DNA of 64,000 nt from an uncultured Bacilli bacterium (GTDB taxonomy: Bacteria; Bacillota_I; Bacilli_A; RF39; UBA660): the NCBI GenBank assembly GCA_910576925.1, contig CAJTKB010000005.1, positions 4,461 through 68,460 of the forward strand, given 5' to 3'. Numbering within the stretch: position 1 is the first letter of the stretch; the number at the start of each line of letters is the position of its first letter. Under the pieces are notes generated by a model. It searched no databases. It worked only from the letters and a program-made list of their open reading frames with translations, and was not told the origin of the DNA. Positions 34,120 through 42,777 of this stretch are shown here, one piece after another. The translations under genes and the position numbers were made by a program.

Positions 34120-34800
34120 TTACTGTTGTTCCGCTTTTGTTTGCAGCCTATTTAAGCTAGCTTCTACATCTTGTGCCATTCCTTCAATAGTAGCTTGAAG
34201 CATAGCATTATATTCCATATCTTGATCTATGTTTTGGCTAATCATTTTATATTTATTAGCATTCCAAGAAATTCTCTTATTTATACTCTTGCTTAGCCTT
34301 TCAATTTGTAAATTAATCTCAGAACTTTTTATACCTGAATTATTCAAGATTTTTAACTGGCTTTGAATTTCTTTTAAGGAATCATTGATTCTATCAAAAT
34401 CTTTTTTTATTTTCTCCTGATACTCTCCAATTTTAGCACTCTCTACTACAATATTACCATTTTTTGAAGTTGAGGAACCACTTGAAGAGCCAGATGAGCT
34501 ACTACCTGTACTTGGAACAGAATATGATTTAGTAGTATCCAAAGTATTAGTTTCTGGATTCCAGTTTCCTGCTTTTGCTTGATCAACAGTTACAATAGTA
34601 CCATTAGCTTGCCTGTCAGCTAAACTCTTATCACCATTATTTTCATATATTAAAAAACTAGTTGTAATTCCATCATTACCTTTAATAGGATCTATTAAAT
34701 AATCTGAACCACCTTTTACTGGATTTTGAAAATATTGGTTAAATATTTTATCACCATCTGGCAAAATATCTGTAAAAGACTTTATTCCACCATAATTCAT
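34120..34800 (-). CDS. Secretion-locus protein with Ser/Gly linker and coiled-coil C-terminus
   Basis: 226 residues, first gene of the locus, directly after a near-consensus promoter and with an AGGAGG site. It has no signal peptide. Residues 1-92 are a mixed globular part, residues 95-116 are almost only Ser, Gly and Thr (STGSSSSGSSSG), and 118-226 are helical with a SWNANKYKMI turn (about residue 179) reminiscent of a WXG-type hairpin. The layout suggests a secreted substrate or partner of the WXG100-like protein encoded next; a toxin (LXG type) is not supported because no toxin domain is seen. Confidence 0.55.
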   Translation of the reverse strand: MNYGGIKSFTDILPDGDKIFNQYFQNPVKGGSDYLIDPIKGNDGITTSFLIYENNGDKSLADRQANGTIVTVDQAKAGNWNPETNTLDTTKSYSVPSTGSSSSGSSSGSSTSKNGNIVVESAKIGEYQEKIKKDFDRINDSLKEIQSQLKILNNSGIKSSEINLQIERLSKSINKRISWNANKYKMISQNIDQDMEYNAMLQATIEGMAQDVEASLNRLQTKAEQQ

Positions 34801-34840
34801 AATAAAATTCCTCCTATCCTTATATTTTTATTACATTCTT

Positions 34841-34869
34841 ATCATATCTAAAAATGAAAATTTAGTCAA
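34841..34869 (-). promoter_or_regulatory. Near-consensus promoter at the head of the Tad/T4SS locus
   Basis: On the minus strand TTGACT, exactly 17 bases, then TATGAT. The predicted transcript starts about 33 bases before the first gene. No operator-like palindrome overlaps it. Confidence 0.7.
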
Positions 34870-35027
34870 TAACTAACAATTACCTTTACACCAATTTTAC
34901 AAGTATAATCATACTATTACTATTATTTATTATATTAATCTAATTACTCAGTTATTTTAAATAAGATTATTAACAATAGCTATTATATTAAAACATATTG
35001 ATTAAATATATCTATAGTCTCCCATCA

Positions 35028-35060
35028 AATAGGCTAATTAATATAAAGAAACTGCCTATT
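35028..35060 (-). terminator. Weak hairpin in the 34801-35142 gap
   Basis: A 7-bp stem (AATAGGC / GCCTATT) with a 19-base loop between the dehydrogenase stop and the locus promoter. Apart from this hairpin and the promoter at 34841-34869, I see nothing in the gap. Confidence 0.3.
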
Positions 35061-35142
35061 AAAATATAGTTGTATTATAAACATAAATTCATATATACTT
35101 ATCAAGCAAAACACTAATCATAAAATAATATAGTATAGAAGA

Positions 35143-35928
35143 TTAAGAAAAAAAAGAGTATATTTTAACAAAAAGAGCTTGTCCGAAAGGAACTCTAATA
35201 TTAAAACCAGGTTTAGCTTTCTCCATCTCTTCTACTATTCTATCTGAAAGACCTTTAAAACTCGTCTTTTCTATTAACGAAAACAACTTTCTCTGTCTTT
35301 TATTTATATTTTCAATATTATTATAAAAATAACTATCTCTTTCTAAAAACTTATCTTTATTATCAATCATTACTTCATTAAAACCAGTTTTATAAGCCCC
35401 AGGTTCTATTAAAGAAATAGTAATATTTTTATTTATTTTTTTTAGTTCTATATTAAGAGTTTTAACAAGTATTGATAAAGCAGCTTTTGAGGAAGTATAA
35501 CAAGAAAGATATGGCAAAACTAACATACTAGTAAGAGAAGAAGTTACAAAAATTTTTCCTATCTTCTTATTATTACAAAAATTATTATATCCTCTTTTAA
35601 CCACTTCCATTGTACCGAAAACATTTACCTCATAATTATTTCTTAATACATCTATATCCATTGCAAGAAGACTTCCACCATAACCAACCCCAGCATGAGC
35701 CCATAACACGTCATAAGATAAAGTACTTAATAACTCTAAATCATGTTTATTTGTAATATCAAGCTTATATACCTGAACCCTATCTCCATATATTTTAACT
35801 TTTTCCTTTAAACTATTTTCTTGGTTTTTCGTATGAACACATAAAATAACTTCATGGCCTCTTTTAATTAACTTATTAAAAGTAGCATATGCTATTCCAC
35901 TTCTTGCCCCTGTTATTAAAACTTTCAT
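35143..35928 (-). CDS. Short-chain dehydrogenase/reductase
   Basis: 261 residues from the ATG at 35928, which follows TAGGTGATAAG; the longer frame start at 35955 has no site. Rossmann fold with the nucleotide-binding TGARSGIA (last Gly of the usual TGxxxGIG changed to Ala), the NAG-like segment AHAGVGYG, a catalytic serine (VTSSLTSM) and the Y-x3-K pair (SCYTSSKAAL). A classical SDR by length. Substrate is unknown. It is downstream of the cssRS-like genes in the same direction, separated by 45 bases, and may be co-transcribed with them. Confidence 0.85.
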   Translation of the reverse strand: MKVLITGARSGIAYATFNKLIKRGHEVILCVHTKNQENSLKEKVKIYGDRVQVYKLDITNKHDLELLSTLSYDVLWAHAGVGYGGSLLAMDIDVLRNNYEVNVFGTMEVVKRGYNNFCNNKKIGKIFVTSSLTSMLVLPYLSCYTSSKAALSILVKTLNIELKKINKNITISLIEPGAYKTGFNEVMIDNKDKFLERDSYFYNNIENINKRQRKLFSLIEKTSFKGLSDRIVEEMEKAKPGFNIRVPFGQALFVKIYSFFS

Positions 35929-35973
35929 CTTATCACCTACAAATATTATTAACAAAAAAAGAAAAAATCAACA

Positions 35974-37254
35974 CTATTTATTTTTGCGTTGATTTTTCAT
36001 AATTATAAAGGAAACTCCCTTTTTCTCGTTCTTAATCTTAATATCATAACCAATAATACTTAAGGTCTTTTTAACTATTGAAAGACCAAGTCCAAATTCT
36101 CCTTTAATTCCCTTACGAAACGGAGTAAAAATTCCTTCAAGCAAATCATTGTCGATATTTGAACCATCATTATATAATATAAGTTTATTTTGTTTGGCAG
36201 TAATTTTTATTTTTTTATTAGCATATCTCATAAAGTTGTTTAATAAATTATCTAATATTGTTTCCCAGTGTTCAACTGTACCAACAAATGATAATTTATT
36301 ATCTATATCCAAGATAAATTCTACATCCTTTCTTTTCCATTTAAATTTATCTACTTCATCTGTAAGTATTTTCTTAATATCTACTGGAACAATTTCAACT
36401 TTAGTATCTTTGAGATATTCTAATTTATTTAAGTAAAGAAGTGAGTGTACTTTATTTTCTAATTTATTTGTCTGTTCCTCAATGATTTTTAGAGCAACAT
36501 TAGGCTCTTCCACTTCATCTGAGACAGCTTCTATATATGACTTTATAACGGTAAGAGGTGTTTTAAAATCATGTGAGATATTTTGATACATTTGATTGCG
36601 ATACTCCTCCTGATTTTTTAAGGATATTCGCATATCTTCAATTGCCAAACCAAGAGATTTTATTTCATCATCAATAATAAAATCTATCTTATGGTTATAA
36701 CTTGCATTATCAATATTGTCTATTTTATATTTTAATTTTTCTATCTTAAATACAATCATACTACTCCATATAACTAAGATAAGTCCAATTATTAAAAACA
36801 TTATCAAAACTATTGGAATAACAGTATTCAAAATTTCTTCTTTAGTTTGTCTAATATAAGAGTCTCCTGTTAGGGCAACACGAATTACCCCTGAAGTTTG
36901 TATTTTATAATAATAATAGGTTTTATGTTTATAGATAAACTTTCCATAATCACTAGTTAAGTATTTTCTTAACTTATTTGTATCTTCAATTTCCAAAACA
37001 TCAGACAAATTGTCACTATTTACAATCTTTCCATCTATTATATAAAGATAAGCAACTGTAGAATTAACTAATTCTTTATTAAAATCTTGTTGCATTACTT
37101 TTAGGGGTTCACTTAAATAACTATATATATTTTTCTCAGCAACTGGTATTAATACTTTAGGAAGTACTACTCCAATTGATATAAATAAAATTATAAAAAC
37201 AGTTATTATTATATAGAATAGTTGACGACTTAAACTTATTTTTTTATAACTCAT
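35974..37254 (-). CDS. cssS: Sensor histidine kinase (CssS-like)
   Basis: 426 residues: two membrane helices (about 10-30 and 146-170) around an extracellular sensor of roughly 110 residues, HAMP-like linker, phospho-acceptor His in NISHDFKTPLTV (about 227), then HATPase with N-box NLLNNFMRYAN and G-box GEFGLGLSIV. The start overlaps the upstream regulator gene (ATGA). The partner regulator closely resembles Bacillus CssR, so I name this CssS: in Bacillus that pair senses misfolded secreted proteins and induces quality-control proteases. Location beside a large secretion locus fits, but the sensor region alone does not prove it. Confidence 0.75.
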   Translation of the reverse strand: MSYKKISLSRQLFYIIITVFIILFISIGVVLPKVLIPVAEKNIYSYLSEPLKVMQQDFNKELVNSTVAYLYIIDGKIVNSDNLSDVLEIEDTNKLRKYLTSDYGKFIYKHKTYYYYKIQTSGVIRVALTGDSYIRQTKEEILNTVIPIVLIMFLIIGLILVIWSSMIVFKIEKLKYKIDNIDNASYNHKIDFIIDDEIKSLGLAIEDMRISLKNQEEYRNQMYQNISHDFKTPLTVIKSYIEAVSDEVEEPNVALKIIEEQTNKLENKVHSLLYLNKLEYLKDTKVEIVPVDIKKILTDEVDKFKWKRKDVEFILDIDNKLSFVGTVEHWETILDNLLNNFMRYANKKIKITAKQNKLILYNDGSNIDNDLLEGIFTPFRKGIKGEFGLGLSIVKKTLSIIGYDIKIKNEKKGVSFIIMKNQRKNK

Positions 37255-37910
37255 GATAGCCTATACCCATAACCATAAATTGTACTAATTTTAAGCTTTG
37301 GCATCTTCTTTCTAAGACGCCGTACAAGATCATCTACCACTCTATCTGTACCAAAATAGTCAACTCCCCAAACTTGCTGTAAAATTTCATCTCTAGAGAA
37401 ACCTTTACCAATATTATTAAGAAATAGGAGTAATAAATCAAATTCTAAGGTAGTAAGATTTAAAATTTTAGTTTCTCTATAAGCAATTCTTTTTTCAATA
37501 TCTACTTTGTAAATATCATAATCAATTTGTTTAACATCTTCACATTTATATACTCGCTTTATAATATTATTAACTCTTAAAACGAGTTCTTTACTAGAAT
37601 AAGGTTTAGTTATATAATCGTCACTTCCAAGTTCAAGTCCAAGTATCTTATCAAGTTCTTGATCCCTAGCAGATGTAAATATTACAGGAACATTTTCATC
37701 TACTTTCCTAATAGCACCGATTATATCATAGCCATTAATATCATCTCCTAACATTATATCAAGAATCCACAAATCTACTTTACAACCAATATAATTTATG
37801 GCATCATTTCCTTTTGTAAAGCAAATAACTTTATAGCCTGCTTTTTCTAAATATAGTTTTACTAAATTGGAAAGATCTATTTCATCTTCTACTAAACATA
37901 TTGTATACAC
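37251..37910 (-). CDS. cssR: OmpR-type response regulator (CssR-like)
   Basis: 219 residues: receiver domain with phospho-Asp in LWILDIMLGDD (about residue 54), Thr/Ser and Lys positions in FTSARD and ITKPYSS, and a winged-helix DNA-binding domain (about 125-219) ending in GTDRVVDDLVRRLRKKMP and TIYGYGYRL. These stretches resemble what I recall of Bacillus subtilis CssR. The start is GTG at 37910, with AGGTGATTTT before it. The gene overlaps the kinase gene by four bases. Target promoters cannot be told; no shared motif with the 34841 promoter was seen. Confidence 0.8.
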   Translation of the reverse strand: MYTICLVEDEIDLSNLVKLYLEKAGYKVICFTKGNDAINYIGCKVDLWILDIMLGDDINGYDIIGAIRKVDENVPVIFTSARDQELDKILGLELGSDDYITKPYSSKELVLRVNNIIKRVYKCEDVKQIDYDIYKVDIEKRIAYRETKILNLTTLEFDLLLLFLNNIGKGFSRDEILQQVWGVDYFGTDRVVDDLVRRLRKKMPKLKISTIYGYGYRLS

Positions 37911-38247
37911 AAAATCACCTACTAATTATAGTATAACATACTTTAATTTATCTGTATTATCACCTCCAAATATTTATGTATTTATTAAATATAAGTTAAT
38001 TTCAAAAAACATTTTATCTTCTTCTTATAAGCATCATCTCCCTTTGACACTTTAATAATATCTAAAAATTATAGAATAAATATAAAAAAAATATGGGAAA
38101 TTATGGGATTATAAATATATTCATATTATATATTTGATCAAATACTAGTTATAGTAAAAGAAAACAATTTGTTAATTACTATATTCTTAATTAAACTATA
38201 ACTTCAATTTTTATTATTATAAAGTATTTATTGTACCTTTCTTATAC

Positions 38248-38288
38248 AAAAAAAATCCCTAAGACTTAGTTTTAAGGAAAATTTTTTT
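38248..38288 (-). terminator. Imperfect terminator after the 38288-38842 gene
   Basis: An A run, an imperfect stem (ATCC-C-TAA / TTA-A-GGA with an A bulge) and a T run, symmetric enough to work in both directions. The rest of 37911-38247 is AT-rich leader of the regulator gene with a second GGAGGTGAT site that has no proper start after it; I see no gene there. Confidence 0.45.
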
Positions 38289-38842
38289 CATTGCATATTA
38301 CTATTTTGATCATTCAGTTGTGCATTAGGATCTTTACTATTATCTATTAATGGTTGCATTAGTTGAGAATTCATATCAAATGATGATTGAGAATTCTGAT
38401 TTGAAACTGTTCCTAATGTATTATAACTTGGCTGCATAGATTCATTCTGTTGATTATTAATAACATTTCCATTTTTCAAACGAACATATTTAACAATCGC
38501 ATAAACAAATAATCCAATAATTCCTAGTCTATACAATATAGACACAATAGAGTTTAAAGCTCCTGGTAAAATAGAATGAGTTGTAGTCACTCCATTAATA
38601 GTAGTTGTAGTATTTGCAGTTAATATAGAACAAGCAACTAGAATCCAACCTACTGTCTTATTTACTGTTAACTTACCAAGCAAATAAATATTACAAATAG
38701 GAATCCAAGCTAAAGCTGTTCCCTTCCCATACATTAATTTATTAAGTTTACTTAAAAATATAGCCAATGCAACATATATTACTATTATTACTATAATAAA
38801 TATAAGAAAAAGCCCCATAAAAGCCCCTAAAATTGTTTCCAT
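38288..38842 (-). CDS. Small polytopic membrane protein
   Basis: 184 residues: three or four membrane helices (about 5-30, 62-77 and 96-122) with the segment GTALAWIPICNIYLLGKLTVNK between them, and a polar Asn/Gln/Ser-rich tail (125-184). The WIPICNIYLLGKL pattern is seen in small membrane proteins of unknown function in Firmicutes. AAGGAG precedes the ATG, and it has its own promoter (38872-38900) and terminator, so it is probably monocistronic. No role can be assigned. Confidence 0.6.
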   Translation of the reverse strand: METILGAFMGLFLIFIIVIIVIYVALAIFLSKLNKLMYGKGTALAWIPICNIYLLGKLTVNKTVGWILVACSILTANTTTTINGVTTTHSILPGALNSIVSILYRLGIIGLFVYAIVKYVRLKNGNVINNQQNESMQPSYNTLGTVSNQNSQSSFDMNSQLMQPLIDNSKDPNAQLNDQNSNMQ

Positions 38843-38871
38843 AAATCATACTCCTTTACTATTTATAATAT

Positions 38872-38900
38872 AATATAAATTTATAACTAATTCAATTCAA
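38872..38900 (-). promoter_or_regulatory. Promoter of the 38288-38842 gene
   Basis: TTGAAT, 17 bases, TATATT on the minus strand, about 30 bases before the start codon. Confidence 0.5.
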
Positions 38901-39103
38901 ATTAACATATTGTATACTATAAATTAACCTTTTAATAAAAAATACTATAACAAAAATTTCTATCCTCTAAATAATACAAGCATATATACCATTACTTTCT
39001 AAGTTAAACAAGAAACTATCTATAAATATCAAATAATACTAAAAATTTTCTTACATTAGAAAAAATTTTCAAGATAAATAAAAAAATACCAGATTTACTA
39101 ATA

Positions 39104-39117
39104 TATGTTATAACATA
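39104..39117. repeat. Perfect 14-bp palindrome in the 38843-39240 gap
   Basis: TATGTTATAACATA lies in an otherwise featureless AT-rich gap of about 400 bases downstream of murC. It could be a regulator site or part of a weak terminator. Nothing else in the gap is supported apart from the promoter at 38872-38900. Confidence 0.3.
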
Positions 39118-39240
39118 CTAGTACTGATATTATCTCAATAATCGATTCACTGCCAAAACTTTAATCTTCAAGTTAATAATGATAATAAGTATTAACAAAA
39201 AATCAATAATAAATTAAATAATAAAAATAATACTAAAAAA

Positions 39241-40545
39241 TTATTCAAATAACCTTTTATATGCATTTATTAAATGAGAAACTGGAGCACATCCCATAAA
39301 GCATATAACAGCATTATCTATATTTTTTAATTTATCAATTGATTCATCTCCAATTATTTCAGCTCCTTCAATCTTATCCGTTATAATATGTGAACTTATT
39401 CCTGGATAATCCTCACTATTTTCTCTATTACAATCTATTTCTGTTAAATAAACCTTATCAGCATCTTTTAATACTTCAACAAATTCATTTGTAAAATCTC
39501 TTGTTCTAGAATAAGTATTAGGAACAAAAATTGCAATAATTTTTTTATCCTTATATTTTTCTCTCACAGCATCAAGTACTGATTTTATTTCAGTTGGATG
39601 ATGAGCATAATCATCAATTATAATATTAGAACCAACTATCTCCTCAGCAAAACGTCTTTTAGCATTTTTAAAAGTTGAAAGTAAATTCTTTATATCTTCT
39701 ACTTCTATTCCTTGATTTAAACAAGTAATTATAGCAGCAGTAGCATCTAAAATCATTGGTTTTCCAAAAAGAGGAATATTAAAAGTACCAATCAGTTCAC
39801 TACCCTCATATAAGTCGAATCTACTACCATCTTGTGTTGTTTCTTTACCTCTTATAATATAATCATTATCATTATTAAAACCATAATAAATTATAGGAAT
39901 ATCACACTTTAATTTTCTAACATTTATATCATCACCGCAAGCTATTACTTTTTCTTTAGTATGACTTACAAACTCACTAAAAGTATCTATAATATCATCT
40001 AAATCCTTATAACATTCCATATGTTCTCTTTCAATATTAGTAATTATTGAATACTTAGATTCATACGTTAAAAAATGCTTATTAAATTCATCTGATTCTA
40101 TTACAAACAACTTATTATTCTTCGTAACCTTACCATCACCTGCACCTATAAAATAATTGCAACCAATAGTATTATTTATAATATGTTTAATTAATGAGGA
40201 AGTTGTAGTTTTACCATGTGTTCCAGCAACTGCAATAGTATCAAACATCTTAGTAATTTCACCAACTACTTCATTATATTTCTTTATTTTAAGACCTAAT
40301 TGTCTTGCTCTTTGTAACTCATGATGATCTTCTCCCATTGCAACAGAATATGTTACAATCACATCTTTTTCTAATATATGTTTACTATCTGAATAAATTC
40401 TTATTCCTCTATCATCTAACCCTTTTTGTGTAAATTTATAATCTAAAACATCATCATAACCAAATACATCATATTCTAAATCATAAAGTATCTGTGCAAG
40501 AGAACTCATACCAGTCCCTTTTATTCCCAAACAATAATATTTCAT
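39241..40545 (-). CDS. murC: UDP-N-acetylmuramate--L-alanine ligase
   Basis: 434 residues from the ATG at 40545 (AAGGAG seven bases before it). The first Mur ligase of peptidoglycan synthesis, adding L-Ala to UDP-MurNAc using ATP. Visible: N-terminal Rossmann start (YCLGIKGTGMSSLAQ), the ATP P-loop AVAGTHGKTTTSSLI, NIEREHMECY central-domain motif, and the C-terminal IIDDYAHHPTEI motif. The presence of murC shows that the cell makes peptidoglycan. It is separated from the NlpC/P60 gene by 55 bases and may have its own promoter there. Confidence 0.95.
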   Translation of the reverse strand: MKYYCLGIKGTGMSSLAQILYDLEYDVFGYDDVLDYKFTQKGLDDRGIRIYSDSKHILEKDVIVTYSVAMGEDHHELQRARQLGLKIKKYNEVVGEITKMFDTIAVAGTHGKTTTSSLIKHIINNTIGCNYFIGAGDGKVTKNNKLFVIESDEFNKHFLTYESKYSIITNIEREHMECYKDLDDIIDTFSEFVSHTKEKVIACGDDINVRKLKCDIPIIYYGFNNDNDYIIRGKETTQDGSRFDLYEGSELIGTFNIPLFGKPMILDATAAIITCLNQGIEVEDIKNLLSTFKNAKRRFAEEIVGSNIIIDDYAHHPTEIKSVLDAVREKYKDKKIIAIFVPNTYSRTRDFTNEFVEVLKDADKVYLTEIDCNRENSEDYPGISSHIITDKIEGAEIIGDESIDKLKNIDNAVICFMGCAPVSHLINAYKRLFE

Positions 40546-40600
40546 AATACTCCTTCTTCCCACTTAATATAATCTATGAAAAATAGTTATTAAATATTAT

Positions 40601-41452
40601 TTAATTAGTAACTCTTCTAATTGCCACAATATCTCTATATTTAGCATTAGCACTTATTTTAATACCATCTCTTTCATTACTAGCATGAATAATTTTCATT
40701 CCATCTCCCATGAACAATGCAACGTGCCCATTATAACAAATTATATCTCCAGCACGAGCCTGTGATATATCAGATACTGCTTCTCCAACAGTTCTAAGAC
40801 TTGTAGAATTTCTGGGAACATTTATATTAAAATTTTTATAAATTAAATGAATAAACCCACTACAATCAGTCCCTGCAGTTAAACTATTCCCACCATATAC
40901 ATAAGGATTACCAACAAACTTTTTAGCATACTCGATAACACTACTACCAGCAGTCGTATTTACTCCACTAGAAGAATCTCCTCCTGAAATACCTCCAGAA
41001 TTAGTATAATTATTACTACCAAGTATTGCTTTATTTTTAGATGCTTCTGCTGATATTGTAGAACTAAGTGAACCACCTGCATCTCTAACAGAATCCATAA
41101 CATCCTGCTTTTCTTTTACTGAAGTCCAACAACTAGATAAATCAAGAGACACAATTGTTCCACTAGTTCCTATACCAACATCTCCATACTCAGTAATTAA
41201 ATCCATAGCTAAATTAATGATAACTGGAATAAAAAATACTATTATAGCAGACATAAAAGAATTAAATATTTTTTTCTTTCCTTTCTTATCATCATCTGGA
41301 TTAATCATTAATTTAACAAATTGCCAAACTCCTACCACTAATAAAATAATGGGAACGACCATTTGGATTAAATCAAGAAATCTTCTAACGATTGTAAGTA
41401 TAGATGCTAATACATAATCATCACATATTTCATTTGCCAATATTAAAAACAT
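40601..41452 (-). CDS. NlpC/P60 hydrolase with VirB2-like membrane module
   Basis: 283 residues. A two-helix membrane module opens the protein (about 28-45 and 66-85: VVPIILLVVGVWQFVKLM, NPDDDKKGKKK, SFMSAIIVFFIPVIINLAMD). It is related to the modules at 17124 and 18023 in hydrophobic pattern and acidic-then-basic loop. A linker (SSCWTSVKEKQ ... GGSL) leads to an NlpC/P60 domain with Cys in GTDCSGFIHLIYK, His in YNGHVALFMGDG and a second His (IIHASN), which would cut peptide bonds in peptidoglycan. This combination suggests a hydrolase built into a secretion or pilus complex. It lies outside the main locus, between murC and a trmR-linked gene. Confidence 0.75.
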   Translation of the reverse strand: MFLILANEICDDYVLASILTIVRRFLDLIQMVVPIILLVVGVWQFVKLMINPDDDKKGKKKIFNSFMSAIIVFFIPVIINLAMDLITEYGDVGIGTSGTIVSLDLSSCWTSVKEKQDVMDSVRDAGGSLSSTISAEASKNKAILGSNNYTNSGGISGGDSSSGVNTTAGSSVIEYAKKFVGNPYVYGGNSLTAGTDCSGFIHLIYKNFNINVPRNSTSLRTVGEAVSDISQARAGDIICYNGHVALFMGDGMKIIHASNERDGIKISANAKYRDIVAIRRVTN

Positions 41453-41468
41453 TGTTACACCCCCAAAC

Positions 41469-42185
41469 TTATTTTACAATAAACTTGAAATCATTTCTAG
41501 TATAATATTCTTCTTCACCATATATAGAAAATACAGAAAATGCTCTATAAACAACTAAATGCCCTTCTTCTATATAATAATTTGCACCATCTATATAATT
41601 ATCAATATTTCTCATTTCTAAAAAACATTTATAATCGCACTCTTCCTTTACGATAAAACCTTTTTCTACTTCATCACTATATTTACTCTTCATAACACTA
41701 GCCATAACATCATTAACATCACTATATGTCATATCAAAACTTTTTACAATTTCATCATTTGTTAATAATTTACAACCTTTATTTAAATCAAATACATAAG
41801 TCTTAAAAGAATAAATCAATCTTTTTTCACTATCAATATCTCTAAACATCAATACAACTGATAAAATATTTCTATTTTGATTATACCTATATGTCACAGT
41901 TTTATTAATATCTTTAGAAACTAAATATTCTTTAGAGATTTTCTCTATTTCCTCATTTACTGCTTTAGCATAATCTCCTACTATATTGATATATGGAATT
42001 ACTGCCTTATTAGTACTTGATGAATATTTAGTATATACATACCCTTTTCCTTCATCAATTCTATAACCATTATACTTTGCTTTATTAAAATATCTAAACA
42101 TAAATAAAATAAAAGCTACAACTAATATTATACATAAAATAACAAGTAATTTTTTATTTATTTCAATACTTTTACGTTTAATCAT
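41469..42185 (-). CDS. Membrane-anchored protein of unknown function
   Basis: 238 residues from the ATG at 42185, which follows AAAGGAAATGATTTT; upstream in-frame codons overlap the trmR-like gene and have no site. One membrane helix (about 12-32), then an extracellular region of alpha/beta type (VIPYINIVGDYAKAVNEEIEKIS, SVVLMFRDIDSEKRLIYSFKTYVFDL, and ANYYIEEGHLVVYRAF near the end). The layout resembles the DUF3298/RsiV-type domain, but I am not certain. It is the last gene of the trmR-mltG group and lies 16 bases before the NlpC/P60 gene. Confidence 0.5.
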   Translation of the reverse strand: MIKRKSIEINKKLLVILCIILVVAFILFMFRYFNKAKYNGYRIDEGKGYVYTKYSSSTNKAVIPYINIVGDYAKAVNEEIEKISKEYLVSKDINKTVTYRYNQNRNILSVVLMFRDIDSEKRLIYSFKTYVFDLNKGCKLLTNDEIVKSFDMTYSDVNDVMASVMKSKYSDEVEKGFIVKEECDYKCFLEMRNIDNYIDGANYYIEEGHLVVYRAFSVFSIYGEEEYYTRNDFKFIVK

Positions 42186-42189
42186 AAAA

Positions 42190-42777
42190 TCATTTCCTTT
42201 TACTAACAGATACTCCATCACCAAGCTTATAAAATATTGTTTCATATTTATCATTATTATTTAAAAAATCAATATAATCTTTTATCTTTCTTACAAGAGC
42301 TTTTATATTCTTACTACCTATATCCTCTATATTCATTGAAACATATCCATGAAAATCTAAATTATCAGTAATAATATAACCATTATCACATAAATTATTT
42401 TCATATTTCAAAAATAATTTTTTATTTTGTGCTTTAGCAGCATCTATAAAAATAAGATCAAACTTATCAGTAATTTCTACATCTAAAGCATCCCCAAATA
42501 TCAAAGTTATTTTATCAGCTAACTGTAATTGGTCAATATTCTTCAAAGCTTCCAAATATCTTTCCTTATCTCTTTCAATTGAAACTACTTTAACATTATC
42601 AAAACTAGAAGCCATTCTAATTGCAGAATATCCTATAGCAGTACCTATTTCTAAAATATTTTGAATATTTTTTTCTTTTATAAATTCAAGAATAAATTCT
42701 ATTCCATCTCTTTGCATAATAGGAATATTATTAATTTTAGCATATTCTTCTAGTTCTTTAATTTTATTATCTACCAT
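42190..42777 (-). CDS. trmR: O-methyltransferase, TrmR-like
   Basis: 195 residues, class I SAM-dependent O-methyltransferase: IQNILEIGTAIGYSAIRMA is motif I, VVSIERDKERY motif II, FDLIFIDAAKAQ motif IV. Bacillus subtilis YrrM (TrmR) has this form and methylates 5-hydroxyuridine at tRNA position 34 to give 5-methoxyuridine; the neighbours here (mltG-DUF1292-ruvX-ireB upstream) are the same as in Bacillus. The hydroxylation step is carried out by two U32 proteins, and such a pair is found at 55030-57034. Overlaps the mltG gene by seven bases. Confidence 0.85.
   Translation of the reverse strand: MVDNKIKELEEYAKINNIPIMQRDGIEFILEFIKEKNIQNILEIGTAIGYSAIRMASSFDNVKVVSIERDKERYLEALKNIDQLQLADKITLIFGDALDVEITDKFDLIFIDAAKAQNKKLFLKYENNLCDNGYIITDNLDFHGYVSMNIEDIGSKNIKALVRKIKDYIDFLNNNDKYETIFYKLGDGVSVSKRK

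Noticed and set aside
5676..34800. An integrative conjugative element
   Set aside because: No relaxase, integrase, single-strand binding protein, transfer origin or attachment repeats were found, and the flanks carry ordinary chromosomal genes.
34120..34800. An LXG-type toxin
   Set aside because: No toxin domain or immunity gene is visible; the protein is only a short globular part, a Ser/Gly linker and a helical tail.
38010..38050. A leader peptide (MMLIRRR) upstream of the CssR-like gene
   Set aside because: It has an AAGGGAG site but is only seven residues and lies more than 100 bases from the gene; chance is more likely.
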